Source: Posidonia oceanica (Eukaryota > Streptophyta > Magnoliopsida > Alismatales > Posidoniaceae). From it: DNA of 64,000 nt. The stretch's first letter is position 1. Each line of letters begins with the position of its first letter. Positions 46,025 through 59,200 of this stretch are shown piece by piece. The translations under genes and the position numbers were made by a program. Under the pieces are notes generated by a model. It did no database searches. It was not told the DNA's origin and was given only the letters and a program-made list of their open reading frames with translations. The stretch lies in assembly GCA_037176725.1 (NCBI GenBank), contig JAZBRS010000037.1, forward strand, positions 12,542,001 through 12,606,000, in the 5' to 3' direction.

Positions 46025-49000
46025 TGTTGACACCCCATCTTGGCAGGCCTAGACCCTTGGAGCCCTCTTGTTGGTTGCTGGATCAAACCCCAACCAAACC
46101 CTAACCCTAACCCTCCTCTCAACCCTTCAAAATCAGCCCATTTTGGCCTAAACCTCTACCCCCCTTCCCAACCTCAAAACCTAACCAAAATTCATAGGAA
46201 AACCCACCACTATCCACTCAACAAACCTACCCAAAAACCTAGGAATTTCCAAGCCTGACCCATTCCCAAAAACCCTAGAAAACTTAGGTGAAACTGTCCT
46301 TTTTCTACACCTTGAAACCCCTCCAAAACCTCCTTAAAATCAAACCAAAATTTTAGACCCAAGACTTCAAAACCTAGACTACCCACCCACCAATTTTCAC
46401 CCCATTCCAAGACCATTAAGACCTCCATTCACTCAAATTATCCTTTTCTCTCTCCGGGATTATCATTTTCTCTCTCCTCTCTCTCTCCTGATTATCATCT
46501 CCCTTTTTCCCCCCTTCTCATCCTTTTTTGGGTCTGGCTGTGGGCCCCCTCTGTGCTTCTACCCTTCCTCTATCTTATCCTGGTTTTTACTTTATTTCTA
46601 ACACTTTTTCTGAATTTTTAAAAATCGTTTTCCTCCAATCTATCCTTTTTCCTTTTATTCCCCTTTTTATTCCATTTCTTCCCTCCTTCTCTTTTCCTTT
46701 TCTCCCTTTTGCAAAAATCCACAAAAACCCATAAAAATCTGTAAAATCTCAAAACATAAAACAAACAGATCAGTGCACTAAGAAAAACAATTAAAAATGT
46801 TAAACAAGCAATTAACAACTTAAACTTAACTTAAGCAAGCTAAAAAGAAAACCAAGCATGCAAACTAAAAAATGCAAAACAAATCAAAAGAAAACACTGA
46901 AAAATCAAGGAAAAAGCTAAAATAAAATCCAAATCCACCAAAGGTAAAAACCCATCAGAGGAATTAAAAAACAAACCCAAAAAGAAAAATTAAAAAATCA
47001 AATACTAGAACAAGTAATTAACAAAGGCAAAAGACTTAACCTAACAAACATAAGAAAAACAAGTTAAAAACTTAATTAAAAAAGAAGAGAAAAACACATC
47101 TGAAAGACTTAAAAAAACATCCTATCAAACCAGAAAAATCCAACTAAAAACTTCAAGAAAAAACCAATAAATAAAAATCAAAACATAACTTAAAAGACTT
47201 AGAAAAGAAAAAAAAAAAACCTAAGAAGACCAAAACTTAAAAACCTAAAACCAACCCTGATTAATACGAAATTAAATCCTAAAAAAATCCTAATTAATAT
47301 CCTAAGTGTCCAACAAGGGAAATACAATTTTTAAAACAATTTAAAAAAGGTTTAACAAACATTTAATCAAGTGAAAACCAATTAAGAACAAAACCAAAGC
47401 CCTAAAACCCTAATCAAGCCCAAAACACATTAATCAACTCAAAATAACCATTAAAAATCTTAATTAAAATCCTAATCTACAGCACAACTCTTCTAATATT
47501 TTTATTTATTTTTAGTTTATTTTTACCTATCTTATTTCCCCATTCTACCCTCTCCTTCTTTCTTACCTTTCTTTTTTATTCTTTCTTTACTGGGCTCAAT
47601 CCAGCCCGTTTCCTTTTTCTTTTATTTCTTCGTTTTTTTCCTCGGCCCACAGTCCGGCCTTCCCCACCCTTCTTCTTCCTCAATCTTCCTCCGTGTTTTT
47701 TCTCCGGCCGATTCTCCCGCGAAGCTGTGGCAACAGGATTCCCTCCTCCATTCGAATTTGAGTCCTCCATCGTGTCAATCTACAGCAGCTCGCCGCCTCT
47801 CCCTCGTCTCAGCGGTTTTTCCGGAGTCGGCCGACATCGGTCTTCTCTGCTGTAGTGGCCGCCGGTGGATTTCAAAAACTCCCAGTGCGCCAGCAGCCTC
47901 CCCTCCCTAGATATAAGCCTCCCGTCCATTCCTTCAACGGGATCATCATCAGAAAACCATCAGTGAGCAAGCAAGCAACGAGAGACCACCAGCAAACCAG
48001 AGAGTGGAGAGCAAACCAGAGACCAAAATCCGAATTTTCCTTCCTTTCTGTGCGATCTTCCTTCTCCCTTGATCTTCTTCCAATTCCGGAGTGAAAAGAG
48101 AGAGGAAAAGAGAGTGTTTGTGAGTTCTGGACATCCCGGAGAGAAGCCCTCATCAGAGCCCGATCCCCCCATCCAGTCCTCTTCTCTTCTTCTCTGAAAA
48201 TATCAGCAAAGCATCCTTCTTTCTTTTCCAATCCCCCAATACCACTCCAAGCCTCCACACTTCTCCCCATTGCTTCCCCAATCTCACCCAACACTTGGCC
48301 TTCTTCCTCCAGCATTTCCCAGCCATTCCACCACACGAAACTACCTGAAACCTCCCAGAAACACCCTGAACACCAGACCTGCAACCCAACCCAGCTCCTT
48401 CAGCAATTCCCTCCACTCCAACTCACCACCCTCTCCCAAACTTTGTCCAGAGACTCACTGGACCTCCACCTTCTCAAAACACCAACCATCAAACCCAGCC
48501 ACCCATCGTAGACCTTAAACTCCACTACAAACACCTAGACCATCTTCAGCCCAGAAAACCGACCCAGCTCCAAGACCACTCCACATCTTCCAGAAACCCA
48601 ATTCGACCGCCCAGAAGCCTTCCCCAGACTTCCAGCAACTCCCCGGAGCGCTCCATCCAAGCCGACGAGCAGCGGACACCTCCCTCGACCTCCGGCAGCA
48701 TCCTCTGAACCCAGAAAAGCCGAAACGTTACCTGAGCTGTAGAACTTCGGTCCGGTCGATCAGGAAGCACCGGAGGGACGTTCTGAAGTGATTCCAACCT
48801 CCGCGAGCAGCCGGCAACGTCTGCAGCAACCAGACGGCCTCCACCGGCGACAGCTGAAGTCACTGACGTCGGGGGAACGACTCAGGCGCGGGAAAAGGTA
48901 ATCACTGCTTCCCCTAGCTTCCTCTCCTTCTTCTCTTGCTTCCCTAGCCTTTAGAATAGGCTTTCCGGTCCTCCTGCTCCGTCATCAGCTCGCCGGACAG

Positions 49001-51980
49001 TCCTCCTTCTCCGGCGCCGGCTGCTTTTCCTCCGGACACTCCGACCAGCAGAGCGAGTTCTAGTCGACCCCCGGAGCTCCGGACGATCGCCGACGTTGCT
49101 CTCCGCCTTCCCGCGCATCCTCGGCCTCCCCTGTCGACGGCACGAGCTCTGGAAGCTTCGTGCTACAGTGCTCGCCGCCGTCGACGATCAACACTGTTTA
49201 CTTATTTTTCAGTTTATATAGTTTTAGGGTAAATATTGCATGTCTGTCCTAAGTTTCCTCATTTTTGCATTCCAGTCCTTATTTCATTTATTCTGCTTGG
49301 TTTTTAATTAAATACTATGCTAAATTGCATAATCTGTTTATAGTTTTCAATATTTGCAAGTAGATCCATTTACTGTGCTGTGCTGTTATGATATTTTGTA
49401 GTTTAGTCCACCTGTTTTCTTTTTTTGCACTTAAGTCCTTCACCAAGTCAGTTCATTTATTTACTTATATTTTACCATACTGCATTGCATCCTGGCCCCT
49501 TGCATGTTTTTATTTTTGCATTTAAGTCCCATGCACTGTTAGAACTTAGGATTATTTTTTATTTTTGCATACTGCATTGCATTCCAAGTCCCTGCATTTT
49601 TCTGTTTTTGCATTTAAGTACATGCACTGTAGAAACTTAGGTTCTGATTTTTATTTTTGGTTGATGCATTGCATATTTGCCCCTCTGCTTTATCGTATTT
49701 GCAGTTAGGTCCATTTTAAATGGACAGTAACTGTGCTGCATGCATTTTAACTTACTGCATTGCATTTTTAACCCCATATTTTCCAGAAATTGCACTGTGG
49801 TCCTGTCATTTAATTTTCAGAGCATATTTTCCATACTAAATTGCATTTTCAACCCCTGCATGTTTTCAAAACCACACTTAGGTCCCTGCATGCTTTAAAA
49901 ATCATGTGAAAAGACCATTTTGCCCCTAGGTTGCATTTTAGCCCCTATGCTTACCAAATTTCATACAGACCTTCCACTAGTACCCCCAGACCCCCCAGGA
50001 CCTTGTTTTCTGGAAAATTTGCATCTTAGACCCTAGATTTTTTCAAAATTGCACTCTGACCCCTTTTGGTTTCAAAATCTCTTTCAAAGCATACCTTCTT
50101 TTCAAAACACCTTTCTGAGCCTAGTTTTTTGCCAAATAGACCCTTGTCTTCCCCTGTTTTCAAAATCCTCTCCTGTGGAACCCTGTTTTCTGGGAAATTT
50201 GCATTTTTTAGCCCCTCTTCTTTTTCAAAATACTTTCTGAAATCCTAGTTTTTTCCCAGCTTCTTTTCTTTACTTTTTCTTGCTTTTGCATGCATTCTGC
50301 ATCCACTTAGTCTTGCATTTCAGCATCCCCTTTGCACACACTAAGCACTTCTAGCTCCCTTTCACTTGGGAGGACCCTTTTGCACATCCCTAGGACCTCC
50401 TGAACACCTAGATCTGTTCTTCTCCCCTGTTCTGGCCCTTCTGCCTTGGAGCTGCGATATCTTCCAATCCTGCCGTTGGATCTTCTCAAGTGAGCTGCCC
50501 AAGCGACCGCAGCGAAGCGCTCTTCAGCATAGACCAGACAGATTTCAGATCAGGCTCCCGGATTTCCTGGTATGTCCTCCTGAACCCCTGCATTGCATTC
50601 ATTTGCATGGCATTTGCACAGTTTTCCTTGTTTTCGCTTTCTGTCTCTTTGAGCATGTAGAATAGGACTTCCCCTTTCTGCTTGTCTATTCAAATCCTCG
50701 TTTCGCGTTTCCCTGTGTGTTTCGTGTTGCGTTCTCTCTGGATTTGCCACTTTATGTGACTTTCTTCCCCTTTTTCCACGATCCGATCGCATCGCGAGCT
50801 TTGGGCAGCATGCGAGACACACCGTGGAACGGTTTAGTGGGAAACAGTCGCAAAGAGGTGGTAATCCCTCCATTTGCCCCTTCTCCCCTCAGTAGGTCTT
50901 CACACCTACTCTGAGTGGTCCTAAACAGCGTTTGTTCTTATACACACGTTGTTTTGCCTCCCCTTTGACCCCCTTTTAATCTCTTTCTGCATTCTTGCAT
51001 TTGCATGGCTTTTTCAAGATTTTTGCTTCGCTGTTTTGGCACCGTTTCGCGTGCCCGCCCTCGTTTTCGCTCCGTTTTGCGTGCCCATCTGTTTTCTTGT
51101 CTCGTTTTGCGCACTGTCTTGCCTTCTCGTTCGTTTTGCGTGCCGGTTTTACTCTTTCGCCCCGTTTTGCGTACCATTCTGTTTTCTCGTCCTGTTTTGC
51201 GTACCTTCCTGCTCTCTTGTCTCGTTTTGCGCGCTGCCTTGTTTTCCGCTCGTTTTGCTTGACGGTTTCGCTCTTTTGCATCGTTTTGCGTGCGTTGTTC
51301 GCTTCCCGCCTCGTTTTGCGTGTTTCGCGCCGTTTTCTCTTGCATGTCGATCCCATTGCATGGTTTTCACGCTGTTTTGTTTTATCGCTTGCATTTGCAT
51401 ATAGGGCTGTGATGCTTACTGCCTGGAGTTCTCACGAGCTAGGTTTCGCCTAGTTCGGAACACAGACAGCGCAGCTGAGCACTTAGAGAGCACGCTTACT
51501 TCCTTGCATTGTTTCTTCCCACTTAGAGCACTCCTTGAGCATTCATTTAGGCATTCATAGGCACATAGGCATTCAATCCTGCATCTTTCTGCGTATGCGA
51601 GCGTAAGCCTAGAAAGACCGATTTTCGGGCGTGTCGGGGGTGCCTAATACCTTCCCCGCACGTAACAGGAGTCCTTACCCTGTCTTTTGGCCCGCAATGA
51701 CTGTACCGCCCTTATCCTAGGCTAGAGTCATCTCATTTGCATTTGTTTGCATTTGTTTCCCTTTGCATTGCTTTGCTTTGCATTTATTGCTCGGTTTTGC
51801 GCGTTAATTCACGCATTACCTCGGTTTTCCTCGTCTTCCGTTAATAGACGTGGTGGCGACTCTGATTTGTCTTATCTTTTCCTTTTTCTCCTCGATTTTA
51901 AGTGTTTTTCGAGTTGAGCCTCTTCCTCGGATCTCAATCGCCGCTAAATGGCGAGCCTGGTTCCGATCGGGATCGCTACA
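46025..51980 (+). repeat. LTR D (5.96 kb)
   Basis: It starts TGTTGACACCCCATCTTGGC and ends GGGATCGCTACA. Landmarks: telomere-like CCCTAA units (46097-46113), CT-rich tract, an A-rich half (46740-47470), the GC-rich block (48570-49190), the ACAGTG hairpin (49165-49197), the TCGTTTTGCG array (51030-51370), the U5 block (51625-51725) and the PBS-like motif (51853-51864). It is followed by a PBS, so it works as a 5' LTR. Confidence 0.93.
51030..51370 (+). repeat. TCGTTTTGCG tandem array in LTR D
   Basis: About ten units of roughly 30 bp. This is the sense-strand counterpart of the arrays in LTR A and LTR E. Confidence 0.8.
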
Positions 51981-51981
51981 G

Positions 51982-51999
51982 TGGCGACTCTGCTGGGGA
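51982..51999 (+). other. Element D primer-binding site
   Basis: TGGCGACTCTGCTGGGGA, one base after the LTR end; identical to that of A. Confidence 0.88.
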
Positions 52000-53311
52000 T
52001 TAGACTTGACTCCGGCTTTCGTTCTCGGCTTTTCGCTCGCTTGTTTTGTAGTTTTGTCTACCTTGTGTGCCTTCTTTGCCTGTTTTGCTCGCCTTTCTGT
52101 GCAAACTCCTAGCAAGTCGCTTCGTGGCTACTTTGCTTGGGTTTTGCACCTCTTTCGCCTCGGTTTGCGCTTTCTTTTACCTGGCTTCGCTTATTTGCTT
52201 GTTTATTTACTTATTGTCTTGCTTATACCCCTATTTCTTTTACAGTCTGCTTACTTTTACCTTGTTTTGCCTTACTTGCTTATTATTGCTTTAATTCTTG
52301 CACATTGCATGTCTACATACTTTGTTTGGCTAAAATACATGCTTTTTGGATGTTAAATGCTTCTTTTACACCCTTGCTATGCCACTACACACGCACATAC
52401 TATGCTTACATGCCTTTTGACTTGATGAATGCTTCTTTTTCACCATCATATTCACAAACACTCGCACTTGCCATGAACATGCCTTTTGTTGTGTTGTATG
52501 ATGGTTGCTTGCCATTTGGATTGATTTTCTTCCCTTTTGCACATGCCATGCTTAGGATAGTAGAGACCTGTCTGCTTCCCCCATGGTTAACTAAAAAATG
52601 CAAGTAAAAAGAGCTTCTAGGGGCAACTAGAGACTACAAACAATCCTTCACTCCCTTTTTGGTTAATAAAATGTGCAAGATAAAAAACTCTAATCATTTG
52701 CATAAGCATCATATAGGGCATGCATTCTTCTCCTCTGAGTCCACCTACTAGTCTGCGAAGGACGATTCCGGCCTCTTGTTCCACTGCTTTGGGCGTGGCA
52801 TAAGTTGGTCGGTCCGTCCCCTCCTTGTCCGGGGGTCGTGTCGGTGTTAGTAGAGGGTACCACCCACGCTTTGGCGGGGTAGAGGCCACTAACGCACCAC
52901 CCTGTCATTACCTGAGCTTTGGGCCGGGAGTTAGACAGGGGACCTACTTTTTCTGACCTGAGTCGGTGACCCGTACATCCAGGGATACCCGGAGTAGACA
53001 GCCTTGCTAGGAAACACTAGTTAGGTAAGGGGGGCATACTAGAAAGCATGCATATCATTCACGCCACTTAACTAACTCATTTGCATTCATCCTCTAGTTT
53101 CTAACCCTAATTTCCTTCTGTTGTGTCAGCGTGATCGGTAAGCGAGTTCCCTTTGCCAGAGCTTGAGTACCGACCCTCGTTGACGCCCTTTTGCGACTTA
53201 GTTCGCGACCATTCCCCTTCCGAGCTATCCTCACTTGCGACGATAGCTCCTCTTAGGAAGCATCGCTTGAATACCCGTCGCAGCCTAGTTCTCACACGCT
53301 CTAGGTCAGCA
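52000..53311 (+). other. Element D 5' leader
   Basis: This is the plus-strand equivalent of the A leader. It is TTGC/CTTT-rich up to 52700, then carries the conserved leader block (52715-52935) and the pre-MAQ segment. No gene is supported. Confidence 0.75.
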
Positions 53312-56211
53312 ATGGCCCAGTACGTTAGTGAGCCTTCTTTTACTCCTGTCACGGAGGGTGTTTCCATTCTGGCCCCCCCGGTTGCTCTTTCTGTCCCACT
53401 TGTTCCCCCTCCGACGCCAGGGTTTCCTCCTCTGACGTCTCTAGGTTCTCAGTACACCCCGGGATAGTGGCAAGCCTCCTTTCCTCCGGATCCGGTCGCC
53501 GAGTCTATCTTGACGGCCGTTACTCGCGCTCCGGAGACGCCACTGCCCCCTCCGTCCCAGGGATACGTCGCTTTCGACATCCCTTCCACTGTTGCTGCGA
53601 CTTTTTCTGTAGATCCCCTCCTTCCCGGACCATCTGTGTCCGTGCCTCTTGCTTCTCAGCCGCCGCCGGCACTGCACTTCAGCGTCCCCACTGGCGAGAC
53701 GCCCGAGGCGCAGTACCAGCACCTGATGGAGCTTGCCCAGAGACTGCAGGGCATGGCTCTGTCAGTTCGTCCTCCTTCTATCTCTGTCGTTCCTGAGGTT
53801 CCTCCGAGGCCAGTTCCTGCATTCCTTGCATTGACCTCTACACCTCCGCCTCGACCATCGTCGCAACTGCTCACGGTTCCGACGATGGGGGCTCGTTTAC
53901 CGCCTCCTGCACAACACTTGGCACAGCATGCTCCACTTTCTTCTGGTGGTCAACCATTTGGGTCGGCTGGAGCCCAGTACCTCACTGGCTCGCTGTCTGG
54001 CACCCCGCCTGCACAGCAACTGGTGCTCCGCCATCCTACCCCTGTCCCAGCACAGCATGGCATTTATTCTTCTCCTCTCCCTCAAGTCCAGCATCCTGCA
54101 TACACTCCTGCATACACTATCCCCCAGCACGGATACGCCGGCCATCCCGTTGCTCCACCAGGCGACGCTATGGTAGATCCGGAGGAGCACTTAGGTGCGA
54201 CCCATTCGGCGTATGTGCTCGCTACCCCTGTTGATCCCTCTCCTACAGCAGCAATCCCAGACCCCATCAACAACCGGATGGACGTCTTGGAGAAGGCACT
54301 ACGACTAGTGCAGGGTACTGAGCACTAGACCTACCAATTCCGAGACCTCTGTTGCTTTCCAGAGGCGGTACTCCCTCCGAATTTCAAAATCCCGGACTTC
54401 GAGAAGTATAATGGTAGGGGCTGCCCTGTAGCACACCTGAAGGCGTATTGCGGTGATCTCGCTCAGCTTCAGGCTGACGAGAGGTTGCTGATCCGCTTGT
54501 TCCAGAAGAGTTTGACCGGGCCGACGCTCAAGTGGTTCACATCACTCGATATGTCAGCCATCAAGACTTGGAACGACCTCAGTCAGGCGTTCCTGGAACA
54601 ATACTCCTTCAACCTCGATCTTGTCCCAAAGAGGGCGGACTTGATCGCCATCAAGCAGAACTCTGGCGAGCCGTTCGGGGAGTACGTCAGCCGCTGGCGC
54701 GCCCTTGCCTCTCAGGTTCGAGATAGACCCTCTAACGAGGAATCTATCGAGATTGTTATCAAAGGGGCGCAGCCGTCTCTCGGAGCTCTGCTTAGCATCC
54801 AACCAGTCACTACTTTTGCGGCACTCATCAGAGCTGGAGCGCGCGTGGAGAGTTCTTTGCGGAGTGGCAACTTCCCAGCTCTCTCTGCGTTCGCTAAGCA
54901 GGCAGTGATAAGCAGCAACAGTGCCAACAGCAGCACCTCCAACAACAACAACAGCGGCAGCAACAACAACCGCCCGAAGAGGAAGGACTCGCCGAAACCC
55001 GCTGTTGCATTCGTCGATTCTCCTGCTGTGCCTGTTCGCTTGCCGTCACGGCCTGCCCCAGCTCAGGTGGTGTACGCTCCTGCACCTAGGATCCCGCACA
55101 CACCGCACATCACAACCACTGCTAGACCGGTCTATCCTGCCGCACCGGTTCAGCAAGGCCCGTACCCAAGGCAAAGAAGACCACCCGCTGAGAGGCGGAA
55201 TTTCACCCCACTGGTGGAACCACTCACGGTCATCTTGCCAAAGGTGGCATCGCTCCTGAAGTTCCCGGAGGTTCGTCCGCCGCCAAGTCCTCTGCCGCAT
55301 TGGTTTAGGCCGGACCTCTTCTGCAATTTCCATCGAAGCGTCGGGCATTCGACGGATAATTGCTTCTCCCTGCGGAACGCAATTCAGGACCTGATCGAAT
55401 CGGGAACGATTGTGATCGACACGCACGAGGCTTCCACTCAAGCACGCACCCATGCATCTGCATCTCCAGCTGTTCCCCCGCATTCTGGCATCGTCCGCCA
55501 ACCTTTACCGGAGCACTCTTATCCGGGAAGGGCGGGAACCTCAGGCGTCCACTCTGTCTTTCCCTCTGGGCCCGCTACCTCTGTAGTAGACCCTTCTGAT
55601 CTTATCTCTGACCTCTCTGAGCCTTTCCCAGTCAGTCTCTATTTGGCGGCAGTTGCCGGCTCCGAGTCGGGAATCCATTTGATCCGACCGCGTGCCAGGC
55701 CGGAGTGCCCTCGCGCGTCTCCCACCGTGCTCCCTCAGGCTCAATCTCCCGTACACCTTTTAGCCAGAGCCCAGCCTAGTTCTCCCATTCACCTTCTAGG
55801 GCGACCTCAACCACACCTTCTAGGTAGACCTCAACCTGCCCCAGCCTTCCCACCCCAACAACCATATCCCTTAGACAGACCTCAGTATCCTGTAGGTCCC
55901 CCTGTAACCCCTCCTGTGCTCGCAGCACATGCTCCAGTCGTCATTAACTTGACCCTGGACACCCATCGCGTCCCTTACAGCTACGCCACAGAAATGTGCG
56001 CGGAAGTAACGCGATCGGGGAGGATTTACAGGCCCCCAGCACCGGCAACTAGACCAACTCATCCTAGACCTGTTATACCCCCACCCTCAGGCCAACCCTT
56101 AGCAAATCCAGCCCCAGATCAGCCTGTAGTTAGCCAAGCCCCTAGCCGGCCTGTAGTAACCCAGCTTCCTGCCATTACCCCTGTAGAACCTGCTAGAATC
56201 ACCCCTCCAGC
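53312..56211 (+). pseudogene. Element D gag and linker, cut by element E
   Basis: ATG at 53312 (MAQYVSEPSF). One frame runs to 56211, with only two stops: TAG at 53465-53467 and 54326-54328, both where A has CAG. The Pro-rich N-terminal part, Gag core (54335-54800), Ser/Asn run, and full knuckle CNFHRSVGHSTDNC (near 55322-55365) are visible, then the linker to ITPPA. This copy shows that gag and protease share a frame without a shift. The last codons run into the E LTR and are unrelated. It is truncated before protease. Confidence 0.92.
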
Positions 56212-59200
56212 TGTAGCGATCCCGATCGGAACCAGGCTCGCTATTTAGCGGCGATTGAGATCCGAGGAAGAGGCTCAACTCGAAAAACACTTAAAATCGA
56301 GGAGAAAAGGGAAAGATAAGACAAATCAGAGTCGCCACCATGTCTATTAACGGGAGACAAGGAAAACCGGGGGAAATGCATGAATTAACACGCAAAACCA
56401 AGAAAGAAATGCGAAGCAAAGCAATGCAAAGGAAAACAAATGCAAATGAATGCAAATGCGATGACTCTAACCTAGGATAAGGGCGGTACGGTCATTGCGG
56501 GCCAAAAGACAGGGTAAGGACTCCTGTTACGTGCGGGGAAGGTATTAGGCACCCCCGACACGCCCGAAAATCGGTCTTTCTAGGCTTACGCTCGCATACG
56601 CAGAAGGATGCAGGATTGGATGCCTATGTGCCTATGATTGCCTAAATGAATGCTCGAGGAGTGCTCTAAGTGGGAAGAAACAATGCAAGGAAGTAAACGT
56701 GCTCTCTAAGTGCTCAGCTGCGCTGTCCGTGTTCCGAATTGGGCGAAACCTAACTCGTGGGAACTCCAGGCAGTAAGCATCATAGCCCTATATGCAAATG
56801 CAAGTGAAAAAGCAAAACAACGGCAAAACCATGCAATGCGGTCGGCACGCAAGAGAAAACGGCGTAAAACACGCAAAACGAGGCGAGAAACGAGAAAGGC
56901 ACGCAAGACGATGCAGAGAAGCGAAATTGGCACGCGAAACAAGCGAGAAAGCGAGACAACATGCAAAACGAGGCAAGAAAACAGGAAACTACTCAAAACG
57001 AGACGAGAAAACAGAAAGGTACGCAAAACGGAGCGAAAACGAGGGCGGGCACGCGAAACGGTGCCAAAACAGCGAAGCAAAAACCTCGAAAAAGCCATGC
57101 AAATGCGAGGATGCGGAGAGAGATTGGAAGGGGGCGAAGGGGAGGCAAGACAACGTGTGTATAAGAACAAACGCTGTCTAGGACTGCTCAGAGTAGGTGT
57201 GAAGACCTTCTGAGGGGAGAAGGGGCAAATGGGGGGATTATCACCTTCTTGCGGCTGTTTCCCACTAAACCATTCCACGATGTGTCTCGCATGCTGCCCA
57301 AAGCTCGCGATGCGATCGGATCGTGGAAAGAGGGGAAGAAAGTCACATAAAGTGGCAAATCCAGGAAGAACACAACACGAAACACATAGAGAAACGCGAA
57401 ACGAGGATTTGAACAGACAAGTAGAAAGGGGAAGTCCTATTCTACATGCTCGAAGAGACAGAAAGCGAAAACAAGGAAAACTGTGCAAATGCCATGCAAA
57501 TGAATGCAATGCAGGGGTTCAGGAGGACATACCTGGAGATCCGGGAGCCTGATCTGAAATCTGTCTGGTCCATGCTGAAGAGCGCTTCGCTGCGGTTGCC
57601 TGGGCAGCTCATTTGAGAAGATCCAACGGCCGGATTGGAAGATATCGCAGCTCCGAAGCAGAAAGGCCAGAACAGGAGAGAGGAACAGATCTAGGTGTTC
57701 AGGAGGTCCTAGGGATGTGCAAAAAGGTCCTCCCAAGTGAAAGGGAGCTAGAAGTGCTTAGTGTGTGCAAGAAGATGCTAAAATGCAAGACTAAATGAGT
57801 GCAGGATGCATGCGAAAGCAAGAAAAGCAAAGAGAAGTAATTTGGGAAAAACTAGGAGTTCAGAAGGCATTTTGAAAAAGAAGAGGGGCTAAAAGTGCAA
57901 ATTTTCCAGAAAACAGGGTTCCACAGGAGAAGACTTTGAAAACAGGGGAAGCCAAGGGTCTATTTGGCAAAAAACTAGGCTCAGGAAGGTGTTTTGAAAA
58001 GAAGGTATGTTTTAAAAGAGATTTTGAAACCAAAAGGGGTCAGAGTGCAATTTTGAAAAAATCTAGGGTCTAAAATGCAAATTTTCCAGAAAACAAGGTC
58101 CTGGGGAGTTTAGGGGTACTAGTGGAAGGTCTGTATGAAATTTGGTAGGCATAGGGGCTAAAATGCGACCTAGGGGCAAAATGGTCTTTTCACATGATTT
58201 TTTAAAACATGCAGGGACCTAGATGTGATTTTCAAATCATGCAGGGACCGAAAATGCAATTTAGTATGGAAAATATGCTCTGGAATTTAAATGACAGGAC
58301 CACGGTGCAATTTCTGGAAAACATGGGGTTAAAAATGCAATTTAATAAGCTAAAATGGATGCAGCACAGTTACTGTCCATTTAAAATGGACCTAACTGTA
58401 AAAATGATAAAGCAGAGGGGCTAATACGCAATGCATCAACCAAAAATAAAAATCAGAACCTAAGTTTCTACAGTGCATGGACTTAAATGCAAAAATAAAA
58501 ACATGCAAGGGGCCAGGATGCAATACAGTATGGTAAATATGAGTAAATAAATGAACTGATTAAATGCAGGACCTAGGTGCAAAAACTGAGAACAGGAGGA
58601 CTAAACTACAAAAAATTAAAGCAGCACAGCACAGTAAAAGGATCTACTTGCAAATATTGAAAAACATAAACAGATCGCGCAATTTAGCAAAGTATTTAAT
58701 TAAAAACTAAGCAGAATAAATGAAATAAGGACTGGAATGTAAAAATGGAAAAACTCAGACCAGAAATGCAATATTTGCAAGAAAACTTAGATATCAGAAA
58801 AATAAGTGAACAGTGCTATGGCCGACGGCCATGGACACTGTAGCAGCAAGCTGCCAGCGTCCATGAACGCCGGCACGGGGGTGTTGGAGCGGCGCAGACC
58901 GGTGGGGAGGCGCCTCCAGGTCCTGACGGAGGTCGGACGATGCTCGGCGGAGGACGACGCAGCCTGGAGCGCGCTGGAGCAGTCGCCGGAGCTCTGCAGA
59001 GCCTCAGGAGGTTCGTCCGGCCGATCAACGCAGCGATGCTGCGTTATGAGGGCTGGGGAACGCTCCTGGGACTCGTGCGGAGCTGAGACGATCGCGGGAG
59101 CTGCGTTCCGCTGCCCGGAGCGACGAAGCGACCGAAGAACTGCGCCGGAGAAGACGACCGGAGCGGCGAGCAGAAGCAGGGCAAGAGGGCCGGGAACCTA

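Larger units (their letters stand above)
46025..56211 (+). mobile_element. Element D: A-family element, 5' part only
   Basis: LTR (46025-51980), PBS, leader and gag plus linker up to ITPPA, where the coding sequence is cut at 56211 by the inverted LTR of element E. The missing protease-to-3'-LTR part should lie beyond E, outside the window. Gag is nearly the same as that of A. Confidence 0.9.
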
